Assembly (NCBI GenBank): GCA_003022985.1
Contig: PXTV01000021.1
Span: 1-5,596, forward strand
Source: Bacteroidetes bacterium SW_11_45_7
GTDB taxonomy: Bacteria; Bacteroidota; Bacteroidia; Chitinophagales; SW-11-45-7
DNA: 5,596 nt
Direction of reading: 5' to 3'
The notes under the pieces were generated by a model, which saw only the letters and a program-made list of their open reading frames with translations, did not search any database and was not told where the DNA came from. Position numbers and translations under genes: made by a program. Position 1 is the first letter of the stretch. The number at the start of each line of letters is the position of its first letter. Shown one piece after another: positions 1 to 5,315 of the stretch.

Positions 1-669
1 GTCGCGGAGTGCTTCGAGAAACTGGTTGGTAAACTTTTCCGATGTGACGTACAGTACTGTTTTTTCGCTTTCACCTGGTTGGATTGCATTGCCGATAGCT
101 TGAGCCAGATGCGTCTTGCCCAGGCCAACTCCCCCGTAGATGACCAATGGATTAAATGCTGTTCCCCCGGGGTTCGTGGAGACAGCATATCCAGCCGATC
201 GGGCCAGGCGGTTACAATCTCCTTCAACAAAGGCCTCAAAATTGTATTTGTGGTTGAGCTGGGAGTCGATGTTGACCTTCTTGAGCCCGGGTATAATGAA
301 TGGATTTTTAATGGATTTCCCCATTGCCATAGGCGCTGATACTTCGTTGTTATTCGAAGAACCAGTATTGTAATTCGGATAGTTCACTGTATAGGGCTGC
401 TGAGGACCCGAACTGTTTTCAACAACAATTTGGTATTCGAGGCGGGCTTCATTACCTAATTCTCTTTTGATCGTTTTGCGCAACAATGTCACATAGTGTT
501 CTTCCAGCCATTCGTAGAAAAACTGGCTGGGAACTTCAATAGTAAGGACGTTACCGTCAATTCGGACCGGCTTAATGGGCTCGAACCAGGTTTTATAGCT
601 CTGGTGATTGACGTTGTCCTTAATGATAGCAAGGCAATTTTGCCATACTTGTTCACATGTTTGCGTCAT
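1..669 (-). CDS. dnaA: Chromosomal replication initiator DnaA, N-terminal part (cut by window edge)
   Basis: DnaA binds DnaA boxes at oriC, forms an ATP-dependent filament and melts the origin. The reading frame runs from an ATG at 667-669 down to base 1 without a stop, giving 223 of the roughly 450-480 residues usual for the family. Domain I covers about residues 1-85 and contains the typical SYKTWFEPI stretch (24-32) and FYEWLEEHY (51-59). A short polar linker rich in Asn, Ser and Tyr (about 86-118) is domain II. The AAA+ domain III starts near NPFIIPG (122-128), with YNFEAFVEGDCNRLA (142-156) and a complete Walker A, GGVGLGKT (179-186). Walker B, the sensors and the DNA-binding domain IV lie outside the window. 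The ATG is chosen because the protein then begins MTQTCEQVWQ, as expected for domain I; no Shine-Dalgarno is visible, which is usual in Bacteroidota. Identity is seen directly and is not in doubt. Confidence 0.97.
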   Translation of the reverse strand, partial: MTQTCEQVWQNCLAIIKDNVNHQSYKTWFEPIKPVRIDGNVLTIEVPSQFFYEWLEEHYVTLLRKTIKRELGNEARLEYQIVVENSSGPQQPYTVNYPNYNTGSSNNNEVSAPMAMGKSIKNPFIIPGLKKVNIDSQLNHKYNFEAFVEGDCNRLARSAGYAVSTNPGGTAFNPLVIYGGVGLGKTHLAQAIGNAIQPGESEKTVLYVTSEKFTNQFLEALRD

Positions 670-756
670 AGATGCCAACGCTTAGAATTTTTATTGAAAA
701 AAATGTTGTAAAACCAGCAGTTATGAAGAGCCCACTCAACTGCATGTACAATGTTC

Positions 757-779
757 TTGAAAAAAAATTTCAAAAAAAA
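757..779. repeat. Paired A8 tracts and AT hairpin in the dnaA leader
   Basis: Two runs of eight A lie at 760-767 and 772-779, separated by TTTC, so they repeat about every 12 bp, close to a helical turn. The same bases form an inverted repeat, TTGAAA (757-762) and TTTCAA (768-773), with a five-A loop. Phased A tracts are known to bend DNA and AT runs melt easily. Whether this serves the dnaA promoter or an unwinding element is inference. Confidence 0.6.
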
Positions 780-960
780 TAGCTGCTCTTATTGTTTTTC
801 CATTCGTGATTACAGGACGCTATTAAGAGGCGAAAAAATTTTGTGTCTCCTTTATAGCAGGATTTGTGGCAGGTTAACAAAAACTTAATGCAAGAAACTG
901 CTATCTTGATCATCTTAATGAAATATTTACAAATTGGAATAAACACTATTTATTATAAAC

Positions 961-995
961 TGTAATAAAACCTTGTAAATGATCCCTTGTAATAA
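961..995. repeat. Short direct repeats CCTTGTAA / TGTAATAA upstream of dnaA
   Basis: CCTTGTAA occurs at 971-978 and 985-992, 14 bp apart, and TGTAATAA at 961-968 and 988-995. On the minus strand, the direction of dnaA, this reads as two TTACAAGG copies. The arrangement resembles a tandem operator, but no regulator is recognised and short AT-rich repeats arise easily by chance. Confidence 0.4.
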
Positions 996-1046
996 TTGGT
1001 AATCGAAAAAGAACTCTACAAGAAAACCCAGTTCCTTAAAGCCAAT

Positions 1047-1077
1047 CCGCCCTATGGAAAAATATTGCCATAGCCGG
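1047..1077. repeat. Inverted repeat between mutase and dnaA
   Basis: CTATGG (1052-1057) pairs with CCATAG (1068-1073) around a ten-base AT-rich loop, and the stem can be extended past a small bulge by CCG (1047-1049) with CGG (1075-1077). No T run follows on either strand, so this is not a standard intrinsic terminator. It could be a weak RNA hairpin at the 3' end of the mutase transcript or a protein site. Confidence 0.4.
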
Positions 1078-1122
1078 TAACAAGATGGAATGGTTGGGAT
1101 AAGTTACAAAAAGTGGGAGAAC

Positions 1123-1137
1123 GACCAAATACTGGTC
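1123..1137 (-). repeat. Small hairpin overlapping the mutase stop codon
   Basis: GACCA (1123-1127) and TGGTC (1133-1137) form a perfect five-base-pair stem with a five-base loop. The stem takes in two bases of the mutase TGA stop (1136-1138). On the mutase strand five T follow about eleven bases after the stem, too far for a textbook terminator. It could be a weak 3' end signal, or chance. Confidence 0.3.
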
Positions 1138-2713
1138 AGTTTTGAAACTCCCCGTACTTGTTGCGTAGCACATCAGCAATTTCGCCCAGTGTGGCGTACT
1201 GCTCAACAGCGCGAATGACATAGGGCATAAGGTTCTCTTCCTGCCTGGCTGCTCCTTCAAGGGATGTTAGTGCATCCGTTACGGCCTGCGAATCCCTCTT
1301 TTCTTTAAGCTTGTTGAGCTTATCGATCTGTTCCTGACGAATGGCGTCATCTACATAGAAAATGTCATCATCGTAAGATTCGTCTGTTTGGTACTTGTTC
1401 ACGCCCACGATAACTTTTTCGCCTGACTCCACCTCTTTTTGAAATTGGTAAGCGGAATCCGCTATTTCGTTTTGGATATAGCCCTGCTCAATAGCTTGCA
1501 CAGCACCACCCATGTTGTCTGTGGTCTCAATATAGTGCCATGCCTTTTCCTCAACCTCATCTGTAAGCTCCTCGATGAACCAGGAACCGGCAAGGGGATC
1601 GACCGTTTCAGCCGCACCGCTTTCATGAGCAATGATCTGCTGCGTGCGTAAAGCTATTCTTGCCGCCTCCTCGGTTGGCAGGGACAAGGCCTCATCATAG
1701 CCGTTTGTATGAAGGGACTGCGTTCCACCCAATACAGCGGAAAGGGCCTGTAATGTGACACGAGAAATATTGGTTTTCGGTTGCTGAGCTGTTAACGTTG
1801 ACCCACCTGTCTGCGAGTGAAAGCGCAATTTTTGTGCGCGTTCCTCCGTTGCCCCGAGCTCTTTGGTGATTTTAGCCCACATCCTGCGGGCAGCTCTGAA
1901 TTTTGCAATCTCCTGGAACACGTTATTGTGGGCATTGAAGAAGAAGGAGATCCGCTTGGCGAATACATTAATATCCAGTCCCGAGTCGATGGCTGCTTGT
2001 AAATAGGCCTTTCCGTTGGCCAGGGTAAACGCAAGTTCTTCAACAGCTGTGCAGCCTGCCTCGCGCATGTGATAGCCGGACACTGAAATCGTATTCCAGC
2101 GAGGCAGGTTCTTGCTGCAATAATCGAAAATATCGGTGATCAGCTTCATGGAGGGCTTGGGTGGATAAATGAATGTGCCCCTGGCCGCGTATTCCTTGAG
2201 GATATCGTTTTGAACAGTGCCTGAAATATTCTTGAGGTCCGCACCTTGTTTCTTGGCCAGAGCAATGTACATAGCCAAAAGGATATAAGCGGTAGCATTG
2301 ATGGTCATGGATGTTGTAATGTCCTCCAGTTTGATCTTATCGAAGAGGATTTCCATATCCTGAAGGGAGTCGATGGCCACACCGGATTTGCCAACCTCGC
2401 CTTCAGCAAAGTGGTGATCGGAATCATAGCCGATTTGAGTGGGCAGGTCAAACGCTACTGAGAGACCCGTTGTGCCCTGTTGGAGTAAATAATGGTATCT
2501 CTTGTTGGACTCTTCGGCCGTTGAAAAACCGGCATATTGGCGCATTGTCCACAATTTACTGCGGTACATTGTAGGGTGAATCCCCCTTGTGAATGGGTAC
2601 TCGCCCGGTTCGGCCAAATCTGTATCGCGCTTGGGATAAACGCACTTGATCTCGATACCTGAATCCGTTGTAAACTGCTCCTTTCGTTCTTTGTATTGTT
2701 TTGTATCAGCCAA
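1136..2713 (-). CDS. Methylmalonyl-CoA mutase, catalytic (large) subunit of the split type
   Basis: Adenosylcobalamin-dependent mutase that interconverts methylmalonyl-CoA and succinyl-CoA in propionate metabolism. The 525 residues cover the substrate-binding TIM barrel only. Recognisable blocks are [11 protein letters not shown] (55-65), [17 protein letters not shown] (83-99), [11 protein letters not shown] (165-175), SGYHMREAG (212-220) and the stretch [11 protein letters not shown] (297-307). Tyr60, Arg178 and His215 fall at a constant offset of 29 from Tyr89, Arg207 and His244 of the Propionibacterium enzyme. Tyr89 and Arg207 are the residues that distinguish methylmalonyl-CoA mutase from isobutyryl-CoA mutase (Phe, Gln) and 2-hydroxyisobutyryl-CoA mutase (Ile, Gln). 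The C-terminal cobalamin-binding domain with its DxHxxG motif is absent and the protein ends naturally after a helical tail, so a separate small B12 subunit must be encoded elsewhere. Two CoA-contact positions differ from that enzyme (His46 for Tyr75, Lys53 for Arg82). The start is TTG at 2711-2713: an in-frame stop lies five codons upstream (2726-2728) and the next in-frame ATG (codon 49) would remove conserved sequence. Confidence 0.93.
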   Translation of the reverse strand: MADTKQYKERKEQFTTDSGIEIKCVYPKRDTDLAEPGEYPFTRGIHPTMYRSKLWTMRQYAGFSTAEESNKRYHYLLQQGTTGLSVAFDLPTQIGYDSDHHFAEGEVGKSGVAIDSLQDMEILFDKIKLEDITTSMTINATAYILLAMYIALAKKQGADLKNISGTVQNDILKEYAARGTFIYPPKPSMKLITDIFDYCSKNLPRWNTISVSGYHMREAGCTAVEELAFTLANGKAYLQAAIDSGLDINVFAKRISFFFNAHNNVFQEIAKFRAARRMWAKITKELGATEERAQKLRFHSQTGGSTLTAQQPKTNISRVTLQALSAVLGGTQSLHTNGYDEALSLPTEEAARIALRTQQIIAHESGAAETVDPLAGSWFIEELTDEVEEKAWHYIETTDNMGGAVQAIEQGYIQNEIADSAYQFQKEVESGEKVIVGVNKYQTDESYDDDIFYVDDAIRQEQIDKLNKLKEKRDSQAVTDALTSLEGAARQEENLMPYVIRAVEQYATLGEIADVLRNKYGEFQN

Positions 2714-2730
2714 TGTGTTTAAAGTTTAGA

Positions 2731-2760
2731 ATTTGAAGAGATTTGAAATTTGAGATTTGA
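2731..2760. repeat. Four ATTTGA copies in front of the mutase gene
   Basis: ATTTGA occurs at 2731, 2741, 2748 and 2755, with steps of 10, 7 and 7 bases. On the mutase strand this reads as four TCAAAT words within about 50 bases upstream of the start codon. AT-rich low-complexity runs of this kind are common between genes in Bacteroidota, so a regulatory role is only a possibility. Confidence 0.5.
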
Positions 2761-2861
2761 GGGTTTCCACAGCAGTGTGATCTTAAAGTATAGGAGAAAA
2801 AGATAAAGTTATCGATTGGCATTACGATATTGCCATCTTCTTATGAACCACTGATCATCTT

Positions 2862-3392
2862 CTATAACACCTTTTTGGCTTCTGCGTTGATCACATCAAG
2901 TGCCTTTTGTGTTGGCAACGTCTCTTCCATTTGCATCAAATAATCGAATATCGCTTTGCTAAGCTCTTTGCCACTTCTGTCAGGTGGTAATGAAGCACTT
3001 ATGAGATTGATGAGCTTGATCATTTCGTCTTTGCTCAAACGAACAGTGTTCCACGTTTGGGCCGATACATAAATTTGTTGCGACAGGTTGTGTTCGTATT
3101 CAGTGCGAATGGTTTTGATCAAGGCCAACTGAAGGTCTTTAGCTGTCATGTTGGGGTCGCGCACCCTGTTGATCATATTATAAGGCGATATGCGCTCCAT
3201 GAAAAGAGCCAGCCGTTCGTAAGCTTGCAACCTGATGGGCAGGGATTCCTTTCGTGTTTCCATACGGAGCTGATGCTCCTGTTTTTGGCTTTCATTTTTC
3301 ATGAACGAACGGATCACGAGATAGGCGGTTAATAAGACAATCAGTGATGGAATGGTGATCTTGAGGACCTCAAGAATGGTTTCAATGATCAT
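2862..3392 (-). CDS. Conserved Bacteroidota single-pass membrane protein of unknown function (DUF7935-like)
   Basis: The function is unknown. The 176-residue protein has one hydrophobic segment at about residues 11-30 (KITIPSLIVLLTAYLVIRSF), followed by a charged, probably coiled helix (31-50) and then a mostly helical soluble domain. The short N-terminus and the positive charges after the helix (Arg28, Lys32) suggest an N-out, C-in anchor with the domain in the cytoplasm. The most distinctive stretches are LPIRLQAYERL (51-61), ERISP (66-70), EYEHNLSQQIYVS (98-110) and a lone Trp114. From memory, this matches a family widespread in Bacteroidota, catalogued I believe as DUF7935; the number should be confirmed. 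The ATG at 3390-3392 is chosen because it lies just before the membrane segment; no Shine-Dalgarno is seen. It lies 148 bases upstream of the mutase on the same strand, so co-transcription is possible but not shown. It is divergent from the deacetylase gene. Confidence 0.85.
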   Translation of the reverse strand: MIIETILEVLKITIPSLIVLLTAYLVIRSFMKNESQKQEHQLRMETRKESLPIRLQAYERLALFMERISPYNMINRVRDPNMTAKDLQLALIKTIRTEYEHNLSQQIYVSAQTWNTVRLSKDEMIKLINLISASLPPDRSGKELSKAIFDYLMQMEETLPTQKALDVINAEAKKVL

Positions 3393-3574
3393 AAAAACAA
3401 GCTGATTCTTAGTTTTGAATGGACGATCTTCTTACTGACTAACAAAAGCGGATACGAATCTAATCGATTTCAATAAAACAGAACAATGGTGAAGAAACGG
3501 AGAAGCTCGCTCAGTTATTTTGAATAACTATCCATTGCTCAATAGCTCAGGGCTAAATGTAAAAATCTTGCAAT
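3393..3574. promoter_or_regulatory. Divergent intergenic region between the membrane protein and deacetylase genes
   Basis: These 182 bases separate two outward-facing genes, so they should hold both promoters. A TAGTTTTG word at 3410-3417 on the plus strand fits the Bacteroidota -7 consensus TAnnTTTG, but no TTG lies at the expected distance upstream, so I do not call it a promoter. A perfect small hairpin lies at 3513-3529. Nothing else stands out. Confidence 0.45.
3513..3529. repeat. Perfect inverted repeat in the deacetylase leader
   Basis: AGTTATT (3513-3519) and AATAACT (3523-3529) are exact reverse complements around a TTG loop, 46 bases before the deacetylase start. The stem is AT-rich and weak as RNA. 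As DNA it could be a dyad operator. No T run follows, so it is not a terminator. Confidence 0.5.
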
Positions 3575-4189
3575 GTGTATTTCACGCAATTACCCAAAGT
3601 GTTGCAAACCATCTTACCGGGGATGATATGGCGAATCAGTACCTCTGAACCCGTCATCTACCTGACCTTTGATGATGGCCCTACACCGGATTTGACGCCA
3701 TGGCTGCTCGATTTACTCAACGATTACAGGGCTCGGGCAACCTTTTTTTGTCTTGGCAAGCAGGTCAAGACATATCCTGCCCTCTTCCAAAGAATAGTGG
3801 ATGAAGGCCATAGTGTTGGTCACCACACATTTCACCACCCAGATGGTTGGCAGGTTGCCGGGAAAAAGTATACGGAAGATGTGGAAAACGGCCACAGCCA
3901 GATCGCCTCACCGCTTTTTCGCCCTCCGTATGGACGACTCACACCGGGTCAATATTTCTCGCTTATGAAACGCTACCGAATAGTGATGTGGGATATTCTT
4001 ACGGCTGATTTCGATACCTCCAAATCGCCTGACCATGTGTTTCAAGAAGCAAAACAAGCTGAGCCGGGTTCTATTATCGTTTTCCACGACAGTCCAAAAG
4101 CCCGCCATAACTTGGTACATGCCTTGCCTCAAACGCTGGCCTATTTTTCGGCAAGAGGCTTTACCTTTGCTGCCCTCAACAGCAAATAA
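3575..4189 (+). CDS. Polysaccharide deacetylase family protein (NodB homology domain)
   Basis: A carbohydrate esterase family 4 type enzyme, expected to remove acetyl groups from N-acetylated sugars with a divalent metal; the true substrate is unknown. All five NodB motifs are present: TFDDGP (31-36, with Asp33 as the likely base and Asp34 as metal ligand), HSVGH (79-83, metal-binding His79 and His83), RPPYG (116-120), WDILTADFD (139-147) and IIVFHDS (167-173, with His171 as the likely acid). At 204 residues the protein is little more than the catalytic domain. The N-terminus has no clear signal peptide, so it is probably cytoplasmic or loosely membrane-associated, unusual for a cell-wall enzyme but common in this short Bacteroidota type. 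The start is GTG at 3575: an in-frame TAA lies at 3560-3562 and no in-frame ATG precedes motif 1 except codon 17. An ATG two bases upstream (3573) is out of frame. The gene ends three bases before the TatD start. Confidence 0.92.
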   Translation: MYFTQLPKVLQTILPGMIWRISTSEPVIYLTFDDGPTPDLTPWLLDLLNDYRARATFFCLGKQVKTYPALFQRIVDEGHSVGHHTFHHPDGWQVAGKKYTEDVENGHSQIASPLFRPPYGRLTPGQYFSLMKRYRIVMWDILTADFDTSKSPDHVFQEAKQAEPGSIIVFHDSPKARHNLVHALPQTLAYFSARGFTFAALNSK

Positions 4190-4192
4190 CCA

Positions 4193-4990
4193 ATGGCCCG
4201 GAACAATCCTTTCTTTACCGACACTCACGCCCATCTCTTCCTGGAACAATTCGAGGAAGACAGGGCAGAAGTGATGCAGCGTGCCCGCGACCACAATGTT
4301 TATCGCATTTTCCTCCCGAATATCGGCAAGGACACCATTCAGCCAATGTTGCAGATGCAGGTTGATTACCCGGGTGAATGCTATCCGATGATGGGATTGC
4401 ATCCCGGCTCTGTTGACGATAACTACGAGGAACAACTGGAGGTGGTCAAAAGCTGGTTATTCGATCAGGAAGAAGGAAAGCGATTTGTGGCTGTAGGGGA
4501 AATCGGGCTCGATTACTATTGGGACACTACCTATAAAGACCAGCAACATGAAGCGTTGCGCACGCAAATTCGATGGGCCAATGAGCTCAACCTCCCCATC
4601 GTTTTACATACAAGAGATTCTTTTGACGATGTCTTTACCATTGTTGCTGAAGAAAAAGCTGATCACTTAACCGGTATATTTCACTGTTTTACCGGTACAA
4701 AACAAGAAGCCGAGAATGTCATCAACATCGGGTTTTATATTGGTTTAGGAGGGATTTTAACGTTTAAAAAAAGCAGTTTAGGAGATGAGATCAAGGATGT
4801 AAAGGATGACCGGATCCTGATTGAAACCGATGCGCCCTATCTTGCTCCCCCCCCTAACAGGGGCAAGCGCAACGAATCGTCATTTGTTCGTTTTGTGGGA
4901 GAGAAGTTGGCCTCGGTCAAAGGGATTTCAGTAGAGGAGGCAGCAGCCATGACAACAGAGAATGCCTCACGACTTTTTGGCGTAAAATAA
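4193..4990 (+). CDS. TatD family metal-dependent hydrolase (putative deoxyribonuclease)
   Basis: TatD proteins are cytoplasmic TIM-barrel metallohydrolases; characterised members show 3'-5' exonuclease activity on DNA and take part in DNA repair or quality control. The 265 residues match the family's usual length. All metal ligands are visible: TDTHAHL (9-15, His12 and His14), VGEIGLDYY (101-109, Glu103), VLHTRD (137-142, His139), GIFHCFTG (161-168, His164) and LIETDAPYLAP (209-219, Asp213). The conserved NRGKRNESS lies at 222-230. The ATG at 4193 is chosen because it sits directly before the first metal motif. It follows the deacetylase stop after a single CCA codon in the same frame, so the two genes are surely co-transcribed and probably translationally coupled. 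A run of eight C (4847-4854) lies inside the gene just after the Asp213 motif; the frame continues correctly through it. Confidence 0.95.
   Translation: MARNNPFFTDTHAHLFLEQFEEDRAEVMQRARDHNVYRIFLPNIGKDTIQPMLQMQVDYPGECYPMMGLHPGSVDDNYEEQLEVVKSWLFDQEEGKRFVAVGEIGLDYYWDTTYKDQQHEALRTQIRWANELNLPIVLHTRDSFDDVFTIVAEEKADHLTGIFHCFTGTKQEAENVINIGFYIGLGGILTFKKSSLGDEIKDVKDDRILIETDAPYLAPPPNRGKRNESSFVRFVGEKLASVKGISVEEAAAMTTENASRLFGVK
4847..4863. repeat. C8 homopolymer with a GC hairpin inside the TatD gene
   Basis: Eight C in a row (4847-4854) encode part of the Pro-Pro-Pro stretch after the last metal motif. CCCCT (4851-4855) and AGGGG (4859-4863) can pair around an AAC loop. Long C runs are prone to replication slippage and sequencing error, but the frame here is intact and conserved sequence follows. 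Confidence 0.8.
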
Positions 4991-5131
4991 GAACCGGATT
5001 TTTTAATTTTGATATGTCCTTTTAATTTTGAATTTTTGTGCACCGCTTTGCAAAGGTAGTTGAATCAAGTTTGCCAGAGCAAAGAATAAAGGCAATCATC
5101 AAGCGTTCCTTTGCAATTGGCAACCGAACAC
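4991..5131 (+). other. Intergenic region between TatD and tRNA-Ser
   Basis: TTTTAATTTTGA occurs twice, at 5001-5012 and 5020-5031, as an exact 12-base direct repeat. A perfect 10-base palindrome, CTTTGCAAAG, lies at 5046-5055. No hairpin followed by T is found, so the TatD transcript has no obvious intrinsic terminator. TTCCTTTG (5106-5113), 18 bases before the tRNA, is one base off the Bacteroidota -7 consensus but lacks a partner at the right spacing. Confidence 0.55.
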
Positions 5132-5223
5132 GGAGAGGTGGCCGAGCGGTCGAAGGCGCACGCCTGGAAAGCGTGTATCCCGTTATCGCGGGATCGAGGG
5201 TTCGAATCCCTCTCTCTCCGCCA
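5132..5223 (+). tRNA. tRNA-Ser (anticodon GGA)
   Basis: This class II tRNA decodes UCC and UCU. The acceptor stem pairs GGAGAGG (5132-5138) with TCTCTCC (5213-5219), with one G-U pair, followed by discriminator G5220 and an encoded CCA (5221-5223). The D stem is GCC/GGC (5141-5143, 5155-5157). The anticodon stem CACGC/GCGTG (5159-5163, 5171-5175) encloses loop CTGGAAA with anticodon GGA at 5166-5168. The long variable arm typical of serine tRNAs has a five-pair stem TCCCG/CGGGA (5178-5182, 5189-5193). The T stem GAGGG/CCCTC encloses TTCGAAT (5201-5207). Every element is present, so it should be functional. No integrase or duplicated 3' end is seen nearby, so it is not acting as an integration site here. 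Confidence 0.98.
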
Positions 5224-5315
5224 ATTCTTTGTGGATGAGCCACTCAGGAGGGTCAATTGATGAGAGCTTCATTTATTTAAAACGTAAACTTTTCACCAAC
5301 AAAGAGAGACCAGTC

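Larger units (their letters stand above)
670..1135. other. AT-rich intergenic region upstream of dnaA, downstream of the mutase gene
   Basis: These 466 bases carry no credible protein or RNA gene; the open frames are short and unlike known proteins. The half next to dnaA (about 690-1015) is strikingly AT-rich, with homopolymer A tracts at 760-767 and 772-779 and several A/T runs of five or more. Two direct copies of CCTTGTAA lie at 971-978 and 985-992, and two inverted repeats sit near the mutase end (1052-1073 and 1123-1137). The region must contain the dnaA promoter, read on the minus strand, but I could not find a convincing Bacteroidota-type -33/-7 pair. I scanned for TTATCCACA-like DnaA boxes on both strands and found none better than 7 of 9 (TTATCCCAA, minus strand, about 1096-1104). 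A role as oriC is therefore possible only by position. Confidence 0.7.

Noticed and set aside
79..373. Plus-strand open frames of 77-86 codons inside dnaA
   Set aside because: They lie opposite the dnaA frame, which has a complete Walker A motif.
670..1135. Replication origin (oriC) next to dnaA
   Set aside because: Position and AT richness fit, but no cluster of TTATCCACA-like boxes was found; the best match is 7 of 9. An origin call needs genome GC skew.
2817..2835. Hairpin TGGCA/TGCCA between the membrane protein and mutase genes as a terminator
   Set aside because: The stem is only five pairs and no T run follows on the minus strand.
3410..3417. TAGTTTTG as a -7 element for the deacetylase
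   Set aside because: The word fits the consensus, but no TTG lies at the expected distance upstream and it is about 160 bases from the start codon.
3908..4435. A 175-codon minus-strand open frame across the deacetylase and TatD genes
   Set aside because: It lies wholly opposite two well-supported enzymes (apart from the 3 bp gap) and resembles no known protein; it is a shadow of their codon use.
5070..5113. Possible Bacteroidota -33/-7 promoter for tRNA-Ser (TTTG at 5070-5073, TTCCTTTG at 5106-5113)
   Set aside because: The spacing of about 32 bases is well beyond the usual 17-23, and the -7 word lacks the TA start.
5228..5237. Single near-match to a DnaA box (TGTGGATGA) after the tRNA
   Set aside because: It is a lone site with one mismatch and no cluster; such matches occur by chance.
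5022..5256. Overlapping open frames on both strands with peptides such as RGIRTLDP, ERDSNPRS and GGRAVEGARLES
   Set aside because: These are translations of the serine tRNA gene and its complement, a well-known source of false proteins; the tRNA explains every base.
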